DNA of 64,000 nt from Adiantum capillus-veneris. Lineage: Eukaryota; Streptophyta; Polypodiopsida; Polypodiales; Pteridaceae. Below the pieces are notes generated by a model. That model saw only the letters and a list, made by a program, of their open reading frames with translations. It searched no databases and had not been told where the DNA came from. Position numbers and translations under genes: made by a program. Where the stretch lies: the NCBI GenBank assembly GCA_014529385.2, contig CM043947.1:100923811-100987810 (forward strand), written 5' to 3'. Below, one piece after another: positions 11,001-22,617 of the stretch (its first letter is position 1; each line of letters opens with the position of its first letter).

Positions 11001-12291
11001 TGTTGTGAAGATGACCACTTTGCGTGTATTGTTTGCCATAGTGGCTGTTCTTGATTTGGAAATGGACCAAATGGATGTACATACCGCTTTCTTGCATGGT
11101 GATATGGAAGAAGAGCTTTACATGAAGCAACCCGAGGGTTTTGTTATTCCTGGCAAGGAACATTTGGTATGTATGCTCAATAGAAGCTTGTATGGGCTGA
11201 AACAATCATGTAGACAGTGGTACAAGAAGTTTGATCGCTTCATGCTTAAACATGGTTACAAAAGAAGCCATGCTGACCATTGTTTGTATACCAAACGTGA
11301 TGAGGATGGCAGCCCTATCATTCTTGTGCTCTATGTTCATGATATGTTGATAGCTGCAAAGAAAAGAAGCACTGTTGATGCTCTTAAAGGGCAGCTGAAA
11401 TCTGCATTTTCAATGAAAGACCTTGGGGCAGCTGAACATATACTTGGAGTGCATGTTACAAGGCAAAGAGACAAGCGCCTATTGTATTTGTCGCAAGAAA
11501 AGTACATTGAAAAGGTGCTGGACAGGTTTAACATGGCTGAAGCAAAGCCTCTTGGTGTGCCATTACAGCCATATGTCAAAATCTCCAAGGATGATTGCCC
11601 TAAGTCAAAGGAAGAAGCCAATGATATGCAAAGTGTACCTTATGCTTCAGCTTGTGGCTCACTTATGTATGCTATGGTTGCTACTAGGCCTAACATAGCC
11701 CATGCAGTGGGAGTTGTTAGCCGGTTTATGGCTAATCCAGGCAGGTTACATTGGGATGCAGTGAAGTCCATTATGAGGTACTTGAAAGGGACTAAAAACA
11801 AATGCCTCTGCTATGGTAAAGGACCAATGGAGTTGAAGGGATTTTGTGACTCTGACATGGCTGGTGATGTGGATACACGGAAATCCACAAGTGGCTATGT
11901 ATTTACTCTTGCGGGAGGTGCTGTTTCATGGTGTTCTAGATTGCAAAAGATTGTTGCATTGTCTACGACAGAGGCTGAATATATTTCAGCCGTTGAAGCT
12001 TCCAAAGAAGCTATTTGGTTAGCACGACTATGCAGTGAGTTTGGTTTGCCTGCCAAGGCACCTATGCTTGGTTGTGATAGCCAGAGTGCCATATGTCTGG
12101 CAAAGAATGCCATGTTTCATGCACGCACAAAGCATATTGATGTGCGGTATCACTTCATACGTGAAGTGCTTGAGGATGGCCTTATTACATTGGTTATGGT
12201 TCATACATCACAAAATCCAGCCGATGCTCTCACTAAGTGCTTACCCAAAGCACAACATCATCTATGCATAGAGATGGTGGGAGTCACGTAA
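8060..12291 (+). pseudogene. gag-pol: Copia B gag-pol polyprotein, broken
   Basis: Starts ATGGCCTCATC at 8060. Gag (UBN2-type) with a stop near 8159 and another at 8405-8407, then a frameshift near 8700-8760. CCHC knuckle CYQCGRKGHKKPDC about 8770-8811; aspartic protease WIVDSGAS about 9117-9140; integrase zinc finger and core about 9500-10080 (HKRLGHMS, CNECQYGK, HSDVC, NGVAERFNR), with frameshifts near 9885 and 10060; then an open frame to 12291 holding reverse transcriptase and RNase H (DSDMAGDVDTRKSTSG, STTEAEY, KHIDVRYHFI). The catalytic YVDD is YVHD (codon 11338-11340 reads CAT), so the polymerase is expected to be dead even apart from the frame breaks. Same domain order as copia (INT before RT). 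Confidence 0.95.
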
Positions 12292-12326
12292 CTTAAAGGC
12301 GCCATTTATGCCTTTAAGTGGGAGGT

Positions 12327-12606
12327 TGTTGGGTTAAAGGCCTAAATAACCCCTTTTTGTACATTTTTATACTTTGTCCAGGTTCAATATGAACCTGGAC
12401 ACATTTTTTAAAGGTCACTTATAATAAAAGTGGGAAAACCCAAAACTCACTTATTGAGTTTTCCCCAAAAACGTGAGCTCTCTCTCTCTCTCCCTCTTCG
12501 GTCTGCTAGCGCTTCCTCTCCTGCTGGCTTTCGCCACCCCTCTCTGCACACACACTGTACTTCCTCGTGTGCTCTTTCACTTGCACACACCGCCGCGAGC
12601 TCATCA
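12327..12606 (+). repeat. Copia B 3' LTR
   Basis: 280 bp, matching 7026-7303. Carries a perfect 11-bp-stem palindrome at 12376-12400. Confidence 0.95.
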
Positions 12607-12949
12607 GCGTCCTCCCGGGCTTAGTCGCCAGCTGCTCCAGTACACGCCTGCTCACTTTCTCCGATTTCAGTGAGCTTTGGCGAGCGTTCGCAGGTCGACA
12701 AATACTTCGCGAAGGCTTGTAGAGCATGGTCTGCTCAGATTTTTTGTTCGGGCTCATTTCAGCCTCCGTTTCCACTACAGGCAGTACTGCACAGGCTATT
12801 TCGTCATTTTGTGCAGAATTTCTATCAGTGTTGTTTTCTGCATAACAGGTGCCTTATAGTCTTCTACGGTTTGTGCTATATAGCACGTGTTGTTCTCGGT
12901 CCATTTCTCCTATTTTCGAGCAGTTTTCACATCAGGTGCAGCATTTACC

Positions 12950-15900
12950 ATGGCTGACAACAACAACACAGATGTGTTCAAGATGTTTGCTGCTGAGGAC
13001 AGGTTGGATGGGGACAACTACATTATGTGGGCTTATATGATGCAACATGTACTTGTATCAAAGGGCGTCTGGAACATTGTGCAGGGCATTGATGTACGTC
13101 CTAGTTCTGAGGATGTAGGCGATGTTGAGGATGTTGCAGGTCTTGCTGCAAGGATTGCTGCTGTTAGAGTTGTTTTGCCTACGGCAGAACAAGCTCGTTG
13201 GGATGTTAAGGATGCGCAGGCTCATGCATTGATTGCATTGTCTGTGAAGCGCACCATTGTTCCTCGCATCCGTTTAGCGAAATCTGCAAAACAGGCTTGG
13301 GATATTTTGGCTGGTCTTATGCAAGTCGCAACGAGGCTAAAATTGCCTTGTTGCGTAAAGAGCTGGAGTCGAAGATTATACATGAAGAAGATGATATGGA
13401 CACTTTCCTTGCTAGTGTCAAGGATATCAATGAGCAGCTTATTTCTACATGTGAAGTCATGTCAGATAGTTCCCTTGTGCAGACTGTTCTTGATGCCTTA
13501 CCAGATTCTTACCAGACTTTTGCTAGTACTTGGAGACTTATGACCCAAGGAAATCCTGAAGTTGTCGAGTTTGATGCATTATGCACATTGTTGTTGCAAG
13601 AGTCACTTTCCAGAAAAAACAGGACTAGACAGCGTGCAGTTGAACAGGCTTTTATTGCTTCTCAAAGAAAGGGTGGTAACAGCAATGCAGCCACTTCTCA
13701 TGGTTCTGCTGCGAGTAGCAAAACTTATGTTCCCAATGCTTCTGCTGGCAGCACTTCATCTGGCAATTCTGGTGATAAGGGCAAAAAGAAGATGCGTTGC
13801 CATTATTGCAAGGCTAATGATCACTTGATCAAGTCGTGTCCTAAGTTGAAGGCCAAAGAGGCTAAGAAGAAAGAGGGTGGTTCCACTGCAAATACTGGTT
13901 CCACTACAAATGCAGCCATTGTTGAGTCTTCTGTGAAAGGAGACTATGATGCTGATGTTGATGCAGAATGGGCTTTTTGCACAGAGTGCACTTACAATCC
14001 TGTTCTCCATCATGCATGCTTGTCAGTTGCTGCAGATTCACATGTGTGGTATTTCGATAGTGGTGCTACAAAGCACATTACCTGACATCGTGAATTGTTT
14101 ACCTCTCTCGAGTCTGTCCCTCATGGGAATTCAATCACTTGTGCCAACAATGCCTCTTATCCAGTTCAGGGAGTTGGAAAGATTGTGCTTACTGCTGCTA
14201 ATGGCAGTTCTTTCACACTTGTTGATGCACTTTATGTACCTGGGATCAAGAAGAATCTCTTGTCTGTATCCGCACTTGCTAGACTTGGACTTGTAGTCAA
14301 ATTTGTGGATGACAGATGTACAGTTCATGATCTCAGTTTTGGTGATGAAAGTGTTGCATCAGGCCTTTTGTGCCGTGGGTTGTATAAGCTCACTTTGTAT
14401 GACAAGTGTGGACAAAATTTTGCAAATGCTGTTGCAGATTCAAGGGCTATTTCAAATGCAAAACTTTGGCATGCACGTTTTGGTCATCTGAATTTTGCCA
14501 GTTTACTGCGTTTGCAGAAATCTGATATGGTTGCTTCTTTGCCACCTCTTGAAGCACCTGTCAAACATGTCTGTGAAGGCTGTATTTTGGGTAAGATGCA
14601 GCGTTCTAAGTTTCCAAAGGATGGTTCAGTTCGGGCCACATGCAGGTTGCAGCTTGTGCATAGTGATGTTTGTGGGTCCATGCAAACTCCGTCCTTGGGC
14701 AATTACCTGTACTTCGTGACTTTCATTGACGATTACTCCAGGCATACATGGGTATTTCCGCTTAAAGCGAAGTCCGAAGTTTTTATGTGCTTCAAACAAT
14801 TTCTGGCTATGGCTGAAAATGTCTCGAAATGTACTATGGGCACCTTCCGTTCCGATCGAGGGGGGGAGTATATGTCTCATGAATTTAATGCATTTCTGGC
14901 TAGTCGTGGGATAAAACACCAATGTACACTACCTTATACACCTCAGCAAAATGGTGTTGCTGAGAGGAAAAACAGGTCACTTACGGAAATGGCATGATGT
15001 ATGGTCAAAAGTCAAGCTTTGCCGCATTCTTTTTGGCTTGAGGCCATCATGTGTGCCACTTATGTACTTAACAGGTGTCCTACGAAAGCTTTGCAGTCTA
15101 TTACTCCATATAAAGCATGGCATGATAGAAAGCCTTCTATTCAGCACATGCATGTTTTTGGCTGTTTGGCATATGCTTTGGTGCCACAAGTGCAGCGCAG
15201 AAAATTGGATGATAAGGCTGTCAAATGTATTTTTGTTGGTTATAGTGCTGAAAGCAAAGGTTACAGGTTGTATCATCCGCAAACAAAACGTATTCTGGTT
15301 TTCTCAGGATGTAGTGTTTATTCTGTTCAACCCTTGCTGTCATGTACTAGAGACAGTAATGTAAGCTTACAGGACATTTATGACACTTTGTTGCCTCTTT
15401 TCAATGGTAGAAATACAAATGTAAGTTCCAATGAGGCAAATGTACAACCTATGGGGGTTTCTGAAAATGTTCTAGATCAGCCTATTACTGATGCAGATGT
15501 ACATGATGCCTATTACTGATGCAGATGTACATGATGTACTTGATGAGGAAAGGGCTAAAAATGAGAAGGCTAGAGGTATGCCAAAATGGCCGGTGGACAC
15601 TTTGCGTGACAGTAAATTGGATACACCTTTGTCTAGTCGTACTCGTTCAAGCTCTCGCTATGCATCTTTTGCATCAGATTGTTATGCTTTGGCTGTGTCT
15701 AGCTTACATGATGTTGAGGGGCCTCTGTCTTTTGATGAAGCACAGAATTCAGAAAATTGGATGGCTTCCATGCAATCAGAATATGATGCACTCATAGAAA
15801 ATGACACATGGACTTTATGTGATTTGCCTCCTGGCAAAAAGGCCATTGGTACGAAGTGGGTTTACAAGTTGAAACGCAAGCCGGATGGTGAGATTGATCG

Positions 15901-17257
15901 CCATAAGGCTCGACTTGTTGCAAAGGGTTATGCACAGCAAAAAGGCATAGATTATGAAGAGACTTTTGCTCCCACTTGTCGTATGACTACTGTGCGTTTT
16001 CTATGTGCATTGGCAGCTCATTTTGGTTGGGATGTACATCAATCAGACATTGTTACTGCTTTCTTGAATGGTGACATATTTGAAGAAGTTTATGTAACGA
16101 GGCCTCGCGGTTTTGTCATAAAAGGACAAGAGGACAAAGTGTGCAAATGTAACAAGGCTTTGTATGGGTTGAAGCAATCTCCTCGTGCTTGGTATGAGAA
16201 AGCTGACACTCATTTGGTCAAACAAGGCTTTCGTAACAGTCCAACAGAAAGCACATTGTATGTAAAGCGTGAGGGTGATGTACTTCTCATTGTGGTTCTT
16301 TATGTTGATGATTTGCTGATCACTGGACCAAAGGAGAGACATATTGCTGAATTTAAGGCTGATTTGAATGCTACTTTCAAGATGAAAGATTTGGGGCTGT
16401 TGCATCATTACTTGGGTATACAGTTTAAGCACTATGATGGTGGTATTGCCTTGTGTTAGAAAAGTTACATAGAAACATTGCTATGTAAGTTTGGACTTGA
16501 GGATTGCAAACCTATTGCCACTCCCGTGGAAACAGGTTTGAAGTTAAGTCTACATGATGCTGGCGATCCTGCTGATGTCACACTTTACCAAACTGCTGTT
16601 GGCTGCCTCATTTATGTATGCAACACGAGGCCGGATATTCAATTTGCAGTCTCACAGGTCAGCAGATTTATGCATAGCCTAGGGTCTAAGCATTGGCAAG
16701 CTGTCAAGAGGATTTTCCGCTACCTTAGTGGCACTTTACATCTTGGCTTGTTTTATCACAAGGGGGGATCATTGCCGCCAGACTTACATGCTTTTTCGGA
16801 CTCAGATTGGGCTGGTTGTTTTGACACGAGAGTGTCCACAAGTGGTTTTTGTTTCATGCTTGGCAGTTCATGTATATCATGGTTGAGCAAGAAGCAACCT
16901 ACTGTGGCCACTTCGAGTTGTGAGGCTGAGTACAGGGGAGTCTTCACAGCTACGGTTGAGTGTGTATGGCTCAGACGCCTTATGGCTGATTTGGGTGTTG
17001 GACAGGACACTGCCAACACTATCTACACTGACAGTCAGAGCGCATTGACAGTTGCGAGGAACCCAATTTTTCATGCTTGCACAAAGCACATTGAGGTGCA
17101 TTACCACTATGTCAGGGAGAGACTCTCAGCAGGAGAGATCAGCTTGGCTTATGTGCCAACACAGGACAACCTTGCAGATCTTTTCACAAAGGCATTGTCT
17201 CGTGAGAAGCTTGAAGCTTTCCGCAAAGCTTTGGGCTTACTCCCCTTTGTGGACTGA
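12950..17257 (+). pseudogene. gag-pol: Copia A gag-pol polyprotein, broken
   Basis: Start ATGGCTGACAAC at 12950 after a leader resumed at 12607. Gag (LDGDNYIMWAYMM) shifts frame near 13320; CCHC-like knuckle CHYCKANDHLIKSC about 13798-13840; protease VWYFDSGATKHIT near 14046-14082; stop TGA 14083-14085; integrase about 14460-15000 (HARFGHL, CEGC, HSDVCGS, RSDRGGEY, QNGVAERKNRS), stop TGA 14995-14997; RT about 15740-16440 with an intact YVDD (16301-16312); stop TAG 16457-16459; RNase H to 17257. A 28-bp tandem duplication at 15481-15536 causes the frameshift between integrase and RT. The three stops fall where family members normally have W, R and Q, so each fits a single transition. Confidence 0.95.
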
Positions 17258-17332
17258 TCATGTCCTCAGGGCATGGCACTTCCCTTTACTCATGTGCCAG
17301 CTCTCGTTCACCGTATCACTCCAGGGGGGATT

Positions 17333-17559
17333 TGTTACCATATACATGTGGTAGTGATGTGTGTGAACACACTAGGACCGCCGGGGCATTTTTTCCCTCT
17401 TTAGGAGGTTTTTTCCCCCATGCATTGTATATACGCCCATCACTCTAGGGCTATTGATCTTTTCATTGCACACTAAGTTATACACTCTCTATTGTGTGCC
17501 TTGAGCTTCCTTCGTCTTCTCCAAGCTGTGTGCGTTTCTCAGCAACCCTAATTCCAACA
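17333..17559 (+). repeat. Copia A 3' LTR
   Basis: 227 bp, near-identical to 6778-7001; preceded by a purine tract CCAGGGGGGA at about 17321-17330; followed by target duplication ACATT. Confidence 0.95.
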
Positions 17560-17564
17560 ACATT

Positions 17565-18880
17565 TGCGTGGCGGAACCATTGAGAAAGAAAATCATGGAA
17601 GAAGCACATGCTTCACCTTATGCGGGTCATCAGGGAATTCTCCCTACGAATTTACCATTGGAAAGATATTTCTTTTGGTAGACATTGATCAATATGTCAG
17701 GGAATGCTTGGTTTGCCAAAAAGTAAAGTATGATTGACATAAGACACCTAGGTTACTCCAACGTCTACCTGTGCCTGATCAACCCTAGGAGAGTATTGCC
17801 ATGGATTTATTATGGATCTCCCAAAGACTCAGACTAGAAATGATGCGATCTGGACCATTGTGGACAAGTTTAGCAAGCAAGCTCACTTTATTCCAGTCAA
17901 GAAAACGATCAAAGCGGATCATATGGCTAGGATTTTTCTAGCACAGATCTTTAAGCATCATGGAATGCCCAGGTCTATTGTGAGTGATCGAGATACTCGC
18001 ATAACAAGAAACTTTTGGCGTGCCTTGTTTGATAACCTTGGTACGAAGTAGAATTTTTATTTTGCATATCATCCTCAAACGGATGGGCAGAGTGAGATTG
18101 CTAATTCCACAGTATTGAAAATGCTCAAAATCTTATATGTCAGAGAGACAATCTGACTGGGAGAAATATTTTCCCCTTGTCGAGTACGCGTATAACAATA
18201 CCGTACATTCATCTAAAGGAAAGCACCTTTTGAGATTCTTTATGGTAAGCCTTTGCTTCCACCAATCCTTGTCATCAAGGATAAGATTTTTACAGCAGAT
18301 GAGTTTGTCCGAGATTTGGACACGACCTATGGACAAGTTAAGAGAGCAATTTTGTGCTGAACAGGAAAAACATAAGAAAGTTGCAAGCAAGCACAGAAGG
18401 AACCTGGTCGATCAATTAGTCTTACTCAAGTTTGAGAAGGCAAGACTAAAGAAACAAGCGACTCATAAAGAAAAAGTGGTAAAACTTTCCACTCATTATT
18501 ATGAGCCGTTTAAGATAATTGACCAGGTGAACGATGTGACGTTTCGATTAGATTTACCATCTAATTGAAAGATTCACAATGCTTTCCATGTTAGTTTACT
18601 CCGGCCATATGTGGGACCGCCTCCCAAGTCAGCCTATCACTGAGGAACCTCCTGAGGTTGAGGAAACGGAAGAAATACTCCAACCCGAGCAGATCATTCA
18701 TCATCAAGAGTGGCCACTCGAGTCCGGGAAGATTACAAGAGTGGCCACTCGAGTCCGAGAAGATTACACAGAAGAATCTGGTAAAGTTTAACAATTATTC
18801 TACTCTAGACGCTCAGTGGATGATCGAGCAAGAATTAGCATCCTATTCCTAGATTCTGGAGGATATGTACAAGCACTACA
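17565..18880 (+). pseudogene. pol: gypsy integrase-chromodomain remnant, right part of the Copia A target
   Basis: Reads into integrase from the base after the Copia A target duplication: VAEPLRKKIMEE, the H2C2 finger (YAGHQG ... CLVCQK), DDE core fragments (17812-18051, including SDRDTR), the PQTDGQSE box near 18075, the GPF-type region near 18500, and chromodomain residues VEETEEILQPEQI near 18655. It contains several stops and frameshifts. A 34-bp unit is duplicated at about 18710-18775 inside the chromodomain. Homologous to the intact pol at 1-3013 but clearly older. Confidence 0.88.
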
Positions 18881-19949
18881 GTTGAGGACAACTATTTATA
18901 AGCCAGAGGAATGTTGCTAAATAGACTATTTTCTTATTTTTCTGAGTAATTTTTTTTTATTGAAATTAGAATATTTAAATGTGTGCACTTGAACCGTAAG
19001 CTTAGGAACCGTCTTTTCATCCTCTTCCTCCCAAGAAAATCTTAAGCTTCAGCAGGAAAGAAAAAAAGAAATAAAACATATCCTCCTCTTTCTTCCTTCC
19101 CACCCTCTAGTTTTCTCCTCGTTGGTGCCCTTCTTTTTTTTACTTTTGTTCTCTACCACTCTTTTTTCTTTGCATGTCATTTATCCACCCAAGTTGATAT
19201 TTCACCCGTTTCTCCTTGGGATAGTCATGGCATTGTGACTAGCCCTTTTTGGGGAAGGGACAACCTTTTGATCCAAAATGTAATAGAACATCTTCTCGCT
19301 GAGTGTGGGAACAGACAACTCTGATGTGTCATGTGATGGGTAACATTAAGCATCGGGAAGGGGTTGTACCATTAGTTCGGTAGGAGAGACCAAGAAACGA
19401 ATATTCCTAATGCGTCACGTGATGGGGTGATGGGAGCATCGGAAAGGGAATATTTCATTGGACTAGCAAGAAGCGCGAATTGGAAAGAGGAATACACGTA
19501 AGACGCAAGCACAAGAATAAAGATGGGTTTTGAGAAGATTTACCTAAAAAGCGGAATATTTTAACGTGTTTTTCGGAAAAAGCAGACGCTTTCCCGCGAG
19601 GAATCTGTGTTTGCATTGCATCTGTGCCTGAGAACTACACCCGCGGCCGCCTGCAATGTGATTGCGTAGCATCAATTTCCAGCTCACTAAGTTTTATGGA
19701 GTTTTGTCCAGGTTCATATGTTTTTTTTTTAAGTGACCGGCCGCTCGCTTAACATAAAAAAAGCAAGGCTTAATAAAAAAACTTGCCTTGGCTGCCTGGC
19801 TGAAATAAAAACAACTCTCTTTTTTTTTTGGGAAAAGTCAGGGCTGTATATTACTGAGTACAATATAATCCCCAAAGGATGCCAAAATAGCCTATCACAT
19901 GGGGTGTACAAGCTGAATGTAAGGATGAGAGCCGCTATAGTGACAACTC
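18881..19949. other. unassigned AT-rich stretch
   Basis: No supported gene. Two similar GTGATGGG-containing segments with GCATCGG(G/A)AA occur near 19330 and 19420, suggesting a short local duplication. Poly-A and poly-T runs occur near 18948, 19722 and 19820. A GTCCAGGTTCATATG motif near 19706 resembles half of the Copia B LTR palindrome. Confidence 0.4.
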
Positions 19950-20345
19950 GACTAGAACAATCTCATGGTGGTCGGTGTGATGAGTGGAGGAGAAACCACC
20001 GAGGAGGGGCATAATGCCACGTAATCTGGCCACCTGTAAGTGTGAAGAAGAGTGTGGATCGGGCCCAACGCCGAAGGAAGGCAAATCGGCGAGCCTCGGC
20101 TGCTCGAGATGTACCTGAGAAAGAATCCCACTGCCAAATCAGGGAGTGAATGATGTCCAGCCAAATGGCAGTGAGGGTATCCTGAAGGAGCTATGAAGCT
20201 GCACTTAGAATGTGAAGACGACGAGCTCTCCAAACATTCCATAGTGTAATACTAGTGATGACTGAAAAAACTTCATCGCGTGTATGAGAATCCCCCTGCC
20301 AAGCAATCTGTGGTAGCATAGCCAAAGTCCCTCGCCGATAACCAG
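19950..20345 (-). pseudogene. possible LINE-type reverse transcriptase C-terminus remnant
   Basis: On the minus strand a short open stretch contains ITLWNVWRARRLHI followed by LLQDTLTAIWLDI. Its spacing of aromatic and basic residues recalls the LW.IW..RN segment after the zinc-binding domain of plant L1-type RTs. It has at least one stop, no catalytic domain is present, and it abuts the CT microsatellite. This is a weak resemblance only. Confidence 0.25.
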
Positions 20346-20361
20346 TCGAGGTAAGCATAAA

Positions 20362-21060
<699 letters not shown>

Positions 21061-21184
21061 TGTTTAATTGAAAAATTATTTATTTTTTAGCTTGTTAATT
21101 ATTCATGTACGTTCCCATTTGTGAAAATCTTCCCAATGACCTACAATCAAAGAGGTGTCGTCTTTATTGGATGCTTCACAAGAA

Positions 21185-21483
21185 CCCAGGTGTGCTGCAC
21201 AAAGGATTGGATCCTCCATAGAAGACGAATCGTTCTAAGCTCTAATACCACTGTTACAGGCTTGGACACTCCAAGCGAGAAATCAATAGCAGCACACGAA
21301 CACAAATTGCAAGATCGGTTAACTTAAGAGAGAAAGAGAGAACCCATGTGTGCTGCACAAAGAATTGGATCCTCCGTAGAAGACAAATCGTACTAAGCTC
21401 TAATACCACTGTTACAGGCTTGGACACTCCAAGCGAGAAATCAATAGCAACACACGAACAAAAATTGCAAGATCGGTTAACTT

Positions 21484-21500
<17 letters not shown>
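21185..21500 (-). repeat. tandem duplication of a reverse PBS/LTR end
   Basis: Two units of about 158 bp begin near 21185 and 21343. Each contains, in reverse, GCTCTAATACCA (21239-21250 and 21397-21408), i.e. TGGTATTAGAGC, an iMet-type PBS, next to TGTTACAGG, the expected U5 end of a minus-strand LTR. A similar arrangement occurs near 54838. This looks like the PBS side of a minus-strand LTR element whose internal part is lost. Confidence 0.6.

Positions 21501-21539
<39 letters not shown>
21487..21539. repeat. (GA)n microsatellite
   Basis: About 52 bp of GA repeats inside the LTR-like sequence. Confidence 0.97.
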
Positions 21540-21544
<5 letters not shown>

Positions 21545-21893
21545 AGAGTCGACAAGGAACGGCGGAGTTCCGTCCGTAGATATTTCGCGCACGTGATCAT
21601 GATAGAAAAACCTTGCAATTGTGGCATCAGCACTTTCCTTCTTGCGAGGTCCCAAGCCCCTCGCAAAGTGTGTTGTCCACCTGGCAAAGGTGGAGTGCAT
21701 GCTACAGCAGATGACCCAAGAGAGCTCCCAGAAGTGGAAGCAAACATTTGAAGATTGACAACTATGCTTAGAGGTGGAGGAGCATGAAATTGCACAGCAG
21801 TGTCCTCCACCATCATCCTCTTTTTCTCTTATGGGAACCTTGATGCGGAACTTGGTGTAGTGGCCTGGATCAGCACCTCCCGTTTTCTTATAG

Positions 21894-22609
21894 CATAGTT
21901 ACCCGGAACGCGGAACGGGAACGGCGACGGGATCCCCGCGGAACGGGGGAACGGCTAGGGGTTCGGAACGGGAACGGCGCGGAACGGGAGTTATAAAAAA
22001 CACCCAAATAGTGCATTTTTTAGCTCCTTGTGTTTAAATACAAGGAGTATTAGAGTGATTTGACTCTAATACTCACAAAAAACTCGTTTTGAAGACCATT
22101 CAACCTTGCTATGACTAGATGATGAGAGAGAGAGAGAGAGAGAGAGGGAGAGATTTGAGAGAGTGGGAGGGACAGGAAGAGAGCTTGAAGGCTTAAAGCC
22201 TTGAGCCTTGAGAGAGTGACTCTTGAGAGGGAGAGATCTTGAGAGTGTGAGAGGGAGAGATCTTGAGAGTGTGAGAGCGAGAGAGCTTGAGCCTTGAGGA
22301 TTAGCTTGTGGAGAGAAAGGGGGAGGGGGGTGCATTTTATGAGTCCTTGAGGCTTTGCACACTTCAAAAAGAAGCCCAAACATTTACTTCAATTTTTTCA
22401 ATTTTTGCCAAATTTGTTTGTAGCCATTGGCCGTTCCAGGGGCATTCTGGAACGTTCCGGGGGCGTTCGGAACGTTCCGGAACGGCTGTTCCGGTTTGCA
22501 CTGGCCACCCAGAACGTCTGACGTTCCGGGACGTTTCGGAACGTTCGGGAAGGGAACTACCCCTCGGAACGCCGGAACGGGGGCTAGGGGGCGTTCCCTG
22601 GTAACTATG
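21894..22609. mobile_element. hAT-like MITE, copy 1 (716 bp)
   Basis: Terminal inverted repeats CATAGTTACC / GGTAACTATG, flanked by a perfect 8-bp duplication TCTTATAG (21886-21893, 22610-22617). Subterminal regions are packed with GGAACG on the left and CGTTCC on the right, including palindromic GGAACGTTCC. The centre carries two adjacent perfect hairpins (22024-22047; 22045-22074) and a GA-rich block. No transposase. Copy 2 at 45595-46342 is nearly identical; copy 3 at 58527-58700 keeps only the ends. An 8-bp duplication is typical of the hAT superfamily. Confidence 0.93.
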
Positions 22610-22617
22610 TCTTATAG

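Larger units (their letters stand above)
7026..12606 (+). mobile_element. Copia B, complete Ty1/copia element nested in Copia A
   Basis: LTRs at 7026-7303 and 12327-12606, both TGTTGGGTTAAAGG...GCTCATCA, with roughly a dozen differences plus a CT-repeat length change. Flanked by GCTTC (7021-7025) and GCGTC (12607-12611), a 4/5 target duplication. PBS TGGTATCAGAGC at 7306-7317; purine tract AAGTGGGAGG at about 12316-12325. A 740-base untranslated leader precedes gag. Confidence 0.95.
6778..17559 (+). mobile_element. Copia A, complete Ty1/copia element with nested Copia B
   Basis: LTRs at 6778-7001 and 17333-17559, both beginning TGTTACC and ending CCAACA, differing at only about six bases plus two short indels. 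Perfect ACATT target duplication at 6773-6777 and 17560-17564. PBS TGGTATCAGAGC at 7004-7015; purine tract at about 17321-17330. The internal region is split by Copia B (7026-12606) just after the PBS and resumes at 12607. Without Copia B the element is about 5.2 kb, normal for the superfamily. The target was a gypsy remnant whose gag lies to the left and integrase to the right. Confidence 0.96.

Noticed and set aside
17333-17559. Independent solo LTR to the right of Copia B.
   Set aside because: It pairs with 6778-7001 and shares the ACATT duplication, so it is the 3' LTR of Copia A.
22050-22383. Long minus-strand ORFs rich in Ser/Leu within the MITE (and the matching ones at 45767-46115).
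   Set aside because: They are translations of GA/CT microsatellite sequence and lack any conserved domain; the MITE is non-coding.
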